From contig KN832564.1 of the NCBI GenBank assembly GCA_000827205.1, forward strand, positions 756,682-820,681: a DNA stretch of 64,000 bases. The letters run 5' to 3'. The stretch's first letter is position 1, and every line of letters starts with the position of its first letter. The position numbers and the translations under genes were made by a program. Source of the DNA: Plicaturopsis crispa FD-325 SS-3 (taxonomy: Eukaryota; Basidiomycota; Agaricomycetes; Amylocorticiales; Amylocorticiaceae). Below are positions 10,001 through 24,226 of the stretch, piece after piece. A model generated the notes under the pieces. The model saw only the letters and a program-made list of their open reading frames with translations, made no database searches and was not told where the DNA came from.

Positions 10001-13000
10001 ATACCGTTGCCCCGCCCCGCGAAAAGCCGCCAGCGAAGACGACGCAAGTCAAAAAACCTGCACCGAAAGCTCCCCCGCCGGATAATCGTAAACGAGTAGC
10101 GCAGCGATCTTCTACTGCACAGTCTTCATCGTCTCGGTTCACCGCCGAAGATCAACGGAAGCTAGATGCTGAGGGTTCCTTGCCGACATTCCGTAAACCT
10201 GCGACCTCCACTTCCACAAAAGTTGCAGGGAAGATGCGTGCCGTCCAGCCCAAGGACGAAACTCTCACCAGGAAACCAGAATCCTCAGACAGCTCGAGTG
10301 AGGAGTCTACGAGCGACGAGGAGCCTAAGGCAGGTCTGGCATCTCTTGGCAAATTCCAGCGGTCGCCAAAGATCAAGAAACCGGCCGAACGTCGTACGGT
10401 CAAAATGATGGAGGATACGGTGTCCCGTGCCCGACAGACTGCTGCTGCCAATCTCTTGAGGCAGCGTCAGGAAGAGGAACGTGCAAGACTTCGACTCAAA
10501 CCGAACGTTACAGAGCTTCATCGAATTATCCTGTCTTGGAATTACGATCATCAAGGCACTGCGCCCCCAGCGAATAGCTCGAAACCGACACCAATCACAG
10601 TTCCCGAAACTTTTGACGACCCTCGCCACTACTATCGCGTTTTCGAGCCTCTCCTGATAATGGAGTGTTGGGCCCAAGTGATCAAATCGAAGGACGAGAA
10701 ATCTGATTCCTATCATTTCAAGGTTTCCGGGAGACAATTCGTTGATAATTGGCTTGACCTCGACATCGTATTCAACGACTCGGTCGCCAAAGACTGGTAC
10801 CTTACAGAAAGCGATATTGTGCTTCTGAAGAATGATACCCAAGGCGCCCGCAAAAGTGTTCTTGCGAAAGTCCAATCGTATCGCGCTGCGTACAAGGGAA
10901 TTGAAGCCCATCTACGCTGCCTGGGTAATTACGATCCAGGATTGCAGACGAATAGCGTTTGGATTATAAGCAGGGTCTTTAGGTACGCAACAAGAGGCTT
11001 TCGCATTCGATCCATTATTTATTATATTTTCAATCTCTAGCTTAAGCACAGTCCATCGCGAATACTCTGCGCTCGTCGCATTGCCATATTATGATTTGTG
11101 CGAAACGATCTTAAAGCCGCGTTTATCCGTCGCTGGTCCAGTAAACCAATCAGACGTACAACAGGCGATGACCACCTATCGCGTCAATGAGCCGCAGGCA
11201 AATGCTATTTTGCGCTCCCTCTCTACAGAAGGGTTTTCTTTGATTCAAGGGTGAGTAACAGCTAATTCGTTATTTCTGTATCATTGGATAAATGGGACCT
11301 CAGACCTCCCGGAACTGGAAAAACCTCGACGATATGTGGGCTTGTCGAAGCATTTCTTTCCAAGCGCCCGCGCCCAGCCACCGCAATCAATCCCGGGCGA
11401 TCGACTGGACCTGTGGACAAGACTCCCGTCAAGAAAATTCTTATATGCGCCCCGAGTAATGCTGCCATAGACGAAGTTGCTCACCGTATACACGACAATT
11501 TCAGGAACCCTACTCGCCGAGACACGACTTTCAAGGTCGTGCGTACCGGTGCGGATAAAAGCGTCAACGCCAGTGTCAAGAATATCACTCTTGACGAGTT
11601 AACGAAACAGAAGATGGAGAAGGGTAACCCTAATTCGTCCAATGATACCAGCAGCGAGATCAAATTACTGCTCGACGAACTCGACACTGTCAAGCGCCTT
11701 AAACTGCGAGCGCAGGAGGAGATTTCAAACGTACAAAACAACGTATCCCGGGTCGTAGCACTACAGGACGAAATTAAGAAGCTCGCCGATCGCCGGACCA
11801 ACCTAACTCAACGAATCGACAAGGCCAAAGACAAGCAAAGATCGGACAACCGCTCTATGGAGGCGGCGAAACGCAAATACCGCGCCGAGATTCTTGAGGA
11901 GGCCGATGTCATATGCACTACCTTGTCGGGCGCCGGTCATGACTATCTCGAGATGCTCGATTTCGAGATGGTCATAATTGATGAGGCGGCGCAAGCTGTA
12001 GAGTTGAGTTCATTGATACCATTGCGATACAAGTGCAAACGTTGTATCATGGTCGGAGGTACGATGGCGACTGTACCCTCGCGATTGCATCTAATCACCG
12101 CTCGCAGATCATGAGCAGCTTGCACCCACTGTGCTTTCGCCCGAGGTTATTCAATCCGCCTTTTTGTACTTTTGGCAGCAATACTCAAACAAGTCACGTT
12201 CATCAGGCTAGCAAATTCTCCTATAATCGGTCGCTTTTCCTTCGTTTTCAATTGCAGCAACCGGATGCTATACATTTGCTCAGGTATGCTGCATACACTG
12301 CTTGCATTTGCATCGCTTACCTCGAGAAAATCCGCAGTATACAGTACCGGATGCATCCAGATATCAGCGCGCTCCCGAGTCGCATATTCTATCAGGGTCG
12401 TTTGCAAGATGGACCGGGCCTGGATATCAAGACTAAACAGCCCTGGCACGACAGCCCTACATTTGGAACCTATCGATTCTTCAATGTTTTTACTGGTCAA
12501 GAGAGAGGGCAAGTAGACGGGCACTCGATGCAGAATGCTGCCGAGTGTCAAGTTGCCCTAGCTCTGTACATGCGACTTCGGAACGAATTTTCTCGCGTGG
12601 ATTTCGATTACAAAGTCGGCATCATCAGTATGTATCGTGGCCAACTCAACGAGCTGCGCCGTATGTTCCAGGAGAAGCTAGGCCGTGACATCGCAAACAA
12701 AGTGGACTTCAACACGGTGGACGGATTCCAAGGACAAGAAAAAGACATCATCATACTCTCTTGCGTTCGGGCTGGGCCTGGGGTACAGTCTATCGGGTTC
12801 TTAGCTGGTGCGCATTTTCTTGTGTTTTTTGTGCTTACCGGGTCTTACAGGGGCAACAGACTCACGACGTATGAACGTCGCTCTTACCCGTGCGAAGTCG
12901 TCACTCTTCATTCTCGGCAATGCGGCAACACTAGGGCGTAGTAGTCATGTCTGGAAGGATATCGTAACTGACGCGCAGTCGAGAAATCGATTGGTCGAGG

Positions 13001-13558
13001 TATGTCGCCGGTATCTAAGCTGTTATGTATGCTACAAGGATATTCTCTAGGTGACTGCACAGTACTTCACCGCACCAGCAGTAGCTCGTTCATTTGTGGA
13101 GACGAGGGTCGTGAAAAGCGAGGCATCTATCCAGCCAGCAACCAGTCAAGCTCTGCCGCCCGGCCTTTCTACACCGCACGAGCTGAAGGCCTCGGTGGAG
13201 AAGGCTACAGCTGCGCCGACCATGAGGGCGCAGTCTGACAATAATGGCCAACCGAGCTTCCCCCAGACCGCCGCAACGCCTCACGCTGAAGGATCCCGTA
13301 AACCATCTGCTCAAAAAAGGCCATTACCAGCGGATGGCCAGGATGGCTCCGAGTCCAATCCTGATTCATTGTCTAAAGAGAAATCGGACACAAAGCCACG
13401 GCCCAAAAAACGTCCCAAAACCAAACAACCCCCGGCCATCTTTATGCCTGTCAGAGTGTGTATCCTTGTTTCATTCCGATACTGGTGTCTGTCGTTCTGA
13501 TTACTTTCTTTTCTTGTAGCGTCCGGATGGAAGTGCAGGTCCATCTATGAGAAGATAA
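7024..13558 (+). CDS. SEN1: Sen1/senataxin superfamily 1 RNA-DNA helicase
   Basis: Large multi-exon gene of roughly 1,950-2,000 residues. The N-terminal half is the helical Sen1 N-terminal domain, including ADVQMRRWAESHV and LWDGEGPEYPQIIFDSVKDN. A low-complexity basic/acidic linker follows at about 9960-10450. The SF1B helicase core starts with VNEPQANAILRSL. Walker A (GPPGTGKT) is completed across an intron at about 11250-11306. Then come ICAPSNAAIDEVAHRI, motif II VIIDEAAQA, motif III GDHEQLAPTVLS, motif IV region SIQYRMHPDIS, motif V VDGFQGQEKDIIILSCVR and motif VI MNVALTRAKSSLFILGN. The tail is basic and nuclear-localisation-like (KPRPKKRPKTKQ), and a last mini-exon ends at 13558. Sen1 unwinds R-loops and terminates RNA polymerase II. 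The start at 7024 follows the first good frame. The gene ends 151 nt from the stop of the convergent ECM16. Confidence 0.95.
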
Positions 13559-13709
13559 TTCGTGTTTGATCTCGCTCTCAACTTGTCGGACATAGCATAT
13601 TTCACTGATCTCTACCCATACCAGCTCATTACCTATATCCTGCATAGAGTTCCTTTCCACACCATACATTCCGTACATTACTACATACACTGGCGTACTA
13701 TATGCTTAT
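13559..13709. terminator. Shared convergent 3' region
   Basis: Only 151 nt separate the stop codons of SEN1 (+) and ECM16 (-). Both mRNAs must be cleaved here or overlap in their 3' ends. No distinctive terminator sequence was identified, so the label rests on position. Confidence 0.4.
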
Positions 13710-17944
<4,235 letters not shown>

Positions 17945-18223
17945 GGTCCTAAGAACGAGACCGCAGCCTCCCGGGCAGAGGAAATTAGAATAGAGCTTTG
18001 AGCAGGTTTTGATCTAAAAAGTTTCGCGATTAACGAGGCACGGACTCGGAGAAGAATCAATCGGGAATTCTCGCGGGCTTTGAATCCTGCTCTGCATTTG
18101 GCTCCGTTCAAGTTCAGTTTCTTCCGATCGTCCATCGCAGTTTGCTCTCAATTCCTCATTCCCGTCTCTAATCACTACTGTTCCTGTGAATATTAGGTCC
18201 TTGTCGGAACGATATTTGTGTAC
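17945..18223. promoter_or_regulatory. Divergent promoter ECM16/SGF29
   Basis: A 279-nt gap between the ATGs of two divergently transcribed nuclear genes, so both core promoters must lie here or in the 5' ends. No clear TATA was seen. Confidence 0.45.
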
Positions 18224-19585
18224 ATGGATAGACGGAGAGGCATTCCGAGCCGAGCACCGTCCTCTGAAGGTCAGTTTACAATCACTGCGTACAGCATAAC
18301 ATACCCAAGAGATGAACACTGATTACTATCGCCCACCGTAACAAAACAGAGTTAGAATGCTGGTCACATGCGGCCAAAGCTCTTTCAAGCCTCTCGGAAA
18401 TTTATGCGGTATCGTCATCTCAAGAGACTATCGGGCGGGTCAACCGGCTCATCGCCGCATGGCCCACCGAAGAAACACCAGCCGAGCGCTTTGACGATGT
18501 CGCTACTATATACAAAAAGCTCTCGGGCGGCCTCAAGGAGATTGTTACTATCTCTGACATAGACGCAAAGTGGGTATCTGCCAAGTTCGTGGGGTGGCGT
18601 ATAATTTTTTTCTCACACGCACTTTTATTTCTAGGGCGCTAGATGTTGCAATAGAACAGCTCAGTGTGCTCATTGCTCTCAGGAACGCCGCAGAGGAAAC
18701 GCCCCCTGGTAAGGCCTTTCTCGAGTCTCGAAAGGCATCTATATTGATGTATCGGGCTACCCTAGAAAAACGGAACAAGCGGCCACGACCGCCCTCTCCG
18801 ACAGGAGGCATTCCCACGCCTCCGCCTACCGTTCGCGCTGCTCCCTCTCTGGCGGCTGCTCGCGCTTCCGTCGTGCCAGTAGCAACACCTTCTCCTCTCG
18901 TCTCGAATACACGTGATCCCAAGTCGCGCCGCGAGGCCCTCGCGAGGCAGCTCCCCCTTCAGGAAGGCCGGAAGGTCGCATTTCATCCACCAGCTGGCAA
19001 ACCAGGTGACGAGGCAGACGAAAATACATGGATATTGGCAGTCGTCACAAAGTGCATAGACAAGAACCGGTGCGTGAGCCGCCCGTATATTTCCATACGT
19101 CAAAATGGCTGATATCGGATATAGGTATGAGGTTCAAGATGCAGAACCTCAGGAAGATGGGCAACCTGGACAGTACGTCATACCTAATGTGCCTCTGCTG
19201 TTGTCTCGGCGCTAAATACTGCTGAACAGATTTTACAATACGACTCTTCGGGCCATTATACCACTGCCAGACCCGACCGCACCTCCTTCCAGTCCCGCAC
19301 ATCTCAATGCGTACCCGGAATTTCCTCCTCGCTCAGTCGTAATGGCACTCTATCCAGACACAAGTTGCTTCTATCGCGCGGAAGTAACTGCCTCGCCAGG
19401 GAGTTCTCAGACACGGGTATGCGACCTTCAGTGCATGTATAAGACTCGCAACTGATGGTTTGCCTATTAACTAGGGTGCACCGTCTGCGAAACATGCGCC
19501 AACGTACAAACTAAAATTCGAGGACGACGACGATCAAGAACATTCCGTTGCCGCGCAATGGGTCGTTGAATGGCCTGGAACATAG
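18224..19585 (+). CDS. SGF29: SAGA-associated factor 29 (tandem-Tudor H3K4me reader)
   Basis: An H3K4me2/3 reader that docks the SAGA/ADA acetyltransferase on promoters. The first exon encodes MDRRRGIPSRAPSSE. A helical N-terminal part follows (ELECWSHAAKALSSL ... IDAKALDVAIEQLSVLIALR), then a proline-rich linker (RPRPPSPTGGIPTPPPTV). The SGF29 C-terminal double Tudor starts at GRKVAFHPPAG and runs WILAVVTKCIDKNRYEVQD, YNTTLRAIIPLPD, PPRSVVMALYPDTSCFYRAEV and TYKLKFEDDDD, ending VAAQWVVEWPGT. The aromatic and acidic residues of the cage region (YPDTSCFYRAEV) are present. At least five introns use consensus GT-AG sites. The length of about 340 residues suits fungal orthologues. Confidence 0.93.
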
Positions 19586-19910
19586 TTAGTCAGAAGCTAT
19601 CATCTAACTTCTCATCTGTCAGGTCTACAACCTACACCCTCATCTTTCTACCTTATCTCACCGGGAACGTCACGTCGTCTTGTATTTCGCATCTACATTT
19701 GTAATCTTACAACTCACCAACATGGATATCCAGTTTTCTGTCTACAATTCTCTTTGCAGCCCTGCCAGTCTCCGGACTAGACAATATATATGGGATCCGT
19801 CATATGTTAGGTTAACAGCTTGCGCAGACCTTGCGCCAAGAGTCTACTGGAGTCTCGAATCAGTCGGAGTGCTTCCATTTCGCAGCGATGTCGCACTGTC
19901 AACTTGTCGC

Positions 19911-19923
19911 GAATTTTCCAGAA
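19911..19923. promoter_or_regulatory. Heat-shock element, three perfect repeats
   Basis: GAA-TT-TTC-CA-GAA is an exact nGAAnnTTCnnGAAn array, the binding site of trimeric heat-shock factor (Hsf1). It lies about 285 nt upstream of the HSP20 start codon and about 190 nt upstream of the TATA box. Confidence 0.8.
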
Positions 19924-20065
19924 AATGCTCAGCCATCTCCCTGGAGCCCGCGTTAGGCCGTCCAAGTACGAGATGTATGACGAAAGAGCTGGGTGAACGT
20001 ACACACGGGACACGTCGACTGACACTCTTTATCACCTCTGACACGCAGGGCAGTCGTTGCGCGAT

Positions 20066-20078
20066 TTCGAGAGATTTC
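20066..20078. promoter_or_regulatory. Near-consensus heat-shock element
   Basis: TTC-GA-GAG-AT-TTC is an alternating three-unit array with one mismatch (GAG for GAA). It lies 31 nt upstream of the TATA box, the expected place for a promoter-proximal Hsf site. Confidence 0.6.
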
Positions 20079-20108
20079 GACGCCTTTCATAGTTGGAGCC
20101 CTCCCACC

Positions 20109-20116
20109 TATAAAAG
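20109..20116 (+). promoter_or_regulatory. TATA box of HSP20
   Basis: TATAAAAG, a strong TATA element 92 nt before the ATG. Downstream is a leader rich in CA (ACACAAAACAATCTAACACA), typical of highly expressed stress genes. Confidence 0.75.
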
Positions 20117-20207
20117 CAGCACCCCCTCGACGGCTGGAGGTCAAGCAATCATCAACAACTCACCCACACAAAACAATCTAACACATACCACACACTACCA
20201 CATCGCC

Positions 20208-20830
20208 ATGTCCTTGACACACCTTCTGCACGAGTTCCGCCCTCTCTTCCGCACCCTCGAGGACCCCCTCTCGCGCGGCGTCGCTCCCACATTCTATGCG
20301 CCCGCCCGCTCTCTCCTCGAGCACCCGTTCTTCCAGAGTCCCACCCAGTCGGGCGTGGATCTGACGGAGGAGGGCGACAATTACATCGTCGAAGCCGAGC
20401 TCCCTGGCGTGAAAAAGGAAAACGTCAATATCAGCATCGGGGACGGCGGACAGAGCGTCAAAATCGAAGGAAAGGTAGTTCGGCGCGGACGCGAGGCCAT
20501 CGAGGGATGGCAGAGGCAGGCCATAGAAGGCGGACAGACCGACAAAAAGGCTGTCACTGGGCAAGCCGCCGAAGGTAAGCAAACGATGTCGCTGGCGCAT
20601 CCCGCGTGCGTACCATACTGACGTTGTACTTTCCAGGCCAAAAGGCTCCTACCGAGGCTGAGCCGCAGGGGGCGGAGACCGCTCGATACGAGTCGTCTTT
20701 CAGCCGCACCGTTTGGCTTCCGCGCCCGGTCGTCGCGAGCAAAGTGCAGGCTAAGCTAGTCGATGGGATTCTGACCGTCACCATCCCGAAGGCGGCCGAG
20801 GCCCAAGACGTTCGTGTTCCCATCGAGTAG
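20208..20830 (+). CDS. Small heat-shock protein, HSP20 family
   Basis: A 186-residue alpha-crystallin-domain chaperone that holds unfolding proteins, built from exons 20208-20574 and 20637-20830. The N-terminal arm is MSLTHLLHEFRPLFRTLEDP. The crystallin domain begins at SGVDLTEEGDNYIVEAELPG with VKKENVNISI, and is interrupted by a charged insertion of about 50 residues (REAIEGWQRQAIEGGQTDKK). It resumes with ESSFSRTVWLPRPV and closes with KLVDGILTVTIPK. The C-terminal V-x-I tail (VRVPIE) that docks neighbouring subunits is intact. The intron falls inside the insertion. Two heat-shock elements and a TATA box upstream support stress induction. Confidence 0.95.
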
Positions 20831-21145
20831 ATGCACATATATGGGGTTTCTTCCAAAACGTCGACTAGCCAAGCTTTGTAGGAGAAAGACATGCATACGG
20901 AGGAATCGCAGCGTTGCATTCATGTACTATTAGGGAATTCAAATCGTTGACTGTATAACAAAGCCGGTTAGGTCTCTTTGTCAAGCGTTAGGGAGTGGCG
21001 AAACACACCCACCATGTTAAATTTTAGCGTAGGAGACGATGCGCTACAACGATACAAGATATAGAAATACACCAAATAGCGTGGAATGAGAATAATATAG
21101 ACTTCACAGCTCGGTCGGTTGCCGCTGGATATTGCTGGAGTCGAC
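20831..21145. other. Convergent 3' region
   Basis: The HSP20 and translin stop codons face each other across 315 nt. It holds 3'UTR sequence and nothing else that I can identify. Confidence 0.45.
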
Positions 21146-22190
21146 TCAAGAGGATCCAGAAGCTGGCGGCCCAACGGTCTTGGGCGTTGTGAGTTTCCGC
21201 AGAGACACATCGTATACGACTAGAGAACAATTGGCTAGTGATCAGCGACATATCCACTATTGAACTCTCAAAAAGTTGACCTTCTTCGATTTTCTTGATG
21301 TCGTATTTGAGACTGTCGAATCTTCGCCTCAAGGTGTCGTTTTTAAGATTGAGCTACAAGATAACTCGTAAATAAGTTCGTGGGGAAGGACAAGCAGGGC
21401 CAATAGACTTGCCATTGAGAAGCCTGCAAACAGCCCCTTTACAAATAATGAGATGCGTATGGGCTCCTCAAAATCACCCATGGTCACAGCATTCACTGCG
21501 AGACGCGACTACGGTCACAGAGAGTTGATTAGCAATATATCTGTATCATCTTCTTACCGAGACGCACCAGCTCGTTGACCAAGCTGATAAGACCGTGTAG
21601 ATAATCCTCCGCGGGAAGCGCAACACGGTCTTTCCACTCCGGGTTTACTAGATCACATCCGTCAGAGGAGGGAACAAGGGCTCTAATAGACGATGCTGAC
21701 TTCCTAAGACCTCGCTGACTTTCGGCAACGGGAGCAGCGTTCCACTTGTGAGGTATTCGACGAGGGCTGCCGAAAAGACTGCCGTTCGCAGTGAGTTGCT
21801 CCACATGTCTTTCCAGCGCCAGAACTGGTTGGGAGGGACGAGCTCTGCAAGGGCGGCAGTCGTATCTTGACAACTTTTGAGGATGGGGCGAACGGTGTCG
21901 ACGAGCGCCGGTACTGTGGGAGGGTAAACAGATGACTTGAAAAGGCCGATCACAAGGGATCAATGTAATTTAATATCTAACTCGAGTTGGAAGGCGTCGA
22001 GTGGATTTTGTTCAGTATGCCGACCATTGTACGCGCTTTCTTGTCTAGTTCTGTGATTTGTTCGCGTAATTTCTAACGTGCGGGCCTCAGTGGTGTACCG
22101 AGCAGTCGAGAAATTGCATATGCGGACCTCTCTGAGTTCTACATCGTAGTCAAGCAGTCCATTGATAAGTTCCAAGTCTTGTGGATCCAT
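21146..22190 (-). CDS. TSN: Translin
   Basis: A nucleic-acid-binding protein of about 230 residues. Translin forms an octamer with TRAX (the C3PO nuclease) and takes part in small-RNA and tRNA-fragment processing. Seven exons read MDPQDLELINGLLDYDVE, KLREQITELDKKARTMVGIL, NKIHSTPSNS-IPALVDTV, WRWKDMWSNSLRTAVFSAAL, DRVALPAEDYLHGLISLVNE, VNAVTMGDFEEPIRISLFVK and NDTLRRRFDSLKYDIKKIEE, then VVYDVSLRKLTTPKTV. The blocks VALPAEDYLHG and LRRRFDSLKYD mark translin rather than its partner TRAX. One acceptor was chosen at 'cccacag' so that the frame continues from HSTPSNS to IPALVDT. Its partner TRAX is not in this window. Confidence 0.92.
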
Positions 22191-22411
22191 TGTGCAAAGG
22201 AAGAAAGCAGTTTACTCTGAGTTTACTGATTACAGGCAGCACGATGGAGGAGACAAGGGAGGAGACGACAAAATCATTATCGACGCCACGGAAAAACCAC
22301 GTGGGAGAACTTCTTGCATCTGAGATGCGCTCACAGCTGAGCCATACGATAGAAATTAGAATGCCACACGATGAAAAGTCGGAAACAGATAGCAATTGTA
22401 CAGCAGTGAAT
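22191..22411. other. Short spacer
   Basis: 221 nt between the FCF2 stop and translin start, both on the minus strand. It must contain the FCF2 3'UTR and the translin promoter. Confidence 0.4.
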
Positions 22412-23469
22412 TCACCATTTCCTTTTCCTGAGGGCCATTTTCTGTGCCAGCGTCCCCCTCCCCTTCGCGCCCCTCACACTTTGTAGCTCCTCGAATTTTC
22501 GTTTTGCGTACCGTTTAGCCTCGGCATCGTCTACGAGCTCGTCCACTAGCGTACGTTTGCGGGCCGCCCGAGTCAAGTTATCCCCTGAAGCGGTCCCGAA
22601 GGGTGTACTGGAGGGCACAACGGTGCCGATCTACAGCGCGATATCCTTTAGTGGCCGAAGATGAGCAGTGCATAAAGAAGAGAGACGTACCGCGAAGAAC
22701 TTGGGGAGCCCTTTGATGCCCTTGCCCTCGCCCTCGTCTTTCCGGTAGAACCGCTTTGGATCTAGTTGGTTTCGCAATCGCAGGGCTTCTACCTCGCGGT
22801 ATAGTCGTGGGAGATCAGCCTCTGCGGGTGCAGGCAGATCAAACCAGTCTTTTCCGGCCGTCTGGTTCTTTAGCTATGTGATAATGCAGCTCAGTCTGCG
22901 TCGGCGGTCAAGTAAGTTGAAAAAACGCACGGCTTTCTTCTCCTTCTTTGTCAGCGTTTTCCCAGACTTCATGAGCTCTGGTGGGGGTATTGGAGCAGAA
23001 GGCTCTGCGATAGACGAGGCTACTTTTTGAGCAACCAGGATATCGGGGTCGCGGATGGACGACGGCCCAGCATGACGAGAATCGCCAAAATCAAAGTACG
23101 CTGGAGGTAGCGAGCCAGGTTTCAGAGGCGGCAACTCTCTACAAACGCGGGAACTGTTGAGAAATGATGGGATGGCAACATGTACATCGAAACGTACTCG
23201 TTTTCTAGACCAGCGCCAAGCGTGATGACTTCTTCCTCTCCATCGGGTCTTTCACTCGCTTTTTTCGCCCGAGCGGCGGCACGCGCCTTGTCAAGAAGAG
23301 ACTCGAGGTACTCCGGGGCTGCGACGTCTGACTCTGAATCAGACCCTGAGTCTGAAGCCGACGCACTGCTCTCCGAATCCGAATCCGAACCAGACTCTGA
23401 GCGCGAGCGTGAGCGGGAGACGGGTGGTGTGGCTTTCCCCTTTCCCTTGTTGAGAGATGCGGGAGACAT
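22412..23469 (-). CDS. FCF2: Pre-rRNA processing protein Fcf2 (DNTTIP2-like)
   Basis: A nucleolar factor needed for early cleavages of 35S pre-rRNA in the small-subunit processome. The N-terminus is a Ser/Arg and Ser/Asp/Glu tract (SRSRSESGSDSDSESSAS) followed by YLESLLDKARAAARAKKA. Exon-linked pieces give a KTLTKKEKKA-LKNQTAGKDWFDLPAP core. The Fcf2 domain continues LRLRNQLDPKRFYRKDEG, KGLPKFFAIGTVV and KRTLVDELVDDAEAKRYAKR, and ends LAQKMALRKRKW. These blocks (DWFDLPAP, LRxxLDPKRxY, RKRTLVDEL) are the family signature. Start: the ATG at 23469 opens the frame. With ECM16 it makes two U3/SSU-processome genes within 9 kb. Confidence 0.92.
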
Positions 23470-24226
23470 TGCTGTTCACGGGAGTACAGGAGTCCGAGGC
23501 AGCAGAAGGTCGCGGGGGTAAGAACTGAAATCTGCAGAATAATTTTGATCGGTGCGGTTCCCGATTTGGGAATTTTCGTGCTACTCAACGCTTCGCCTTT
23601 TTGGTGCGGAGGTGTGCTCAAGAGAGAGGCGCCAACGTGGTGACTACAGCTGAACTGTGCATGAACTTCGAACAAAATGACAGTCCTCACGGCTGCTTAG
23701 CTATACGCACTCGGTGGTATGTATATTTTGTCGGCATTGCAATAAATACGCCGCCGAAATTAGTACGTGCCACGGCAAAGTAGTAAGCAGTGGCAGCAAC
23801 AGAGATGAGAGTGGTTTAGTATATTATGGAGCATGCATGCAAAGGGGCAAACCCAGCGCATTCCGGCGCAGACGTGTATAGCCTAAAATACGAGGATTAC
23901 AAGGATGGGGATGAACGATACCTACTAAAGCTACATGAACCGATTGCCAGACGGAAAGGTATCACCAAAAGAATCCAGGAAAGCGCGAGAGAGAAAAAAA
24001 ACAAAGCGGTGCTAAAGTTGCAACAATCAGCGGCGGGCAAGCAAGATAGAGAGGACTAGGATGATGAGACAGTTCTTGTAGCGTGAATAACAAGGGCGTG
24101 TCCAGGGATAAATGGTAAGTAGTAGAAATGAGTGGGATGTGCGCAAATTCGTCGTGTATGATGCGTTAATAGTCGATTAGAGAGAGAACCTCCGTAAAAT
24201 GCGTGTGTCGTAAACGTGATGTCCTA
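23470..24226. other. FCF2 promoter and YTH-gene 3' region
   Basis: 757 nt without a supported gene. A 77-codon + frame at 23826-24059 (MEHACKGANP..., ending in a lysine/glutamate-rich run) has no family resemblance. It sits where the antisense YTH 3'UTR is expected, so I do not call it a gene. Confidence 0.45.

Noticed and set aside
23826-24059. 77-codon frame (MEHACKGANP...) between FCF2 and the YTH gene
   Set aside because: Lysine/glutamate-rich from purine-rich DNA, lies in the probable 3'UTR of the YTH gene on the other strand, no recognised relatives.
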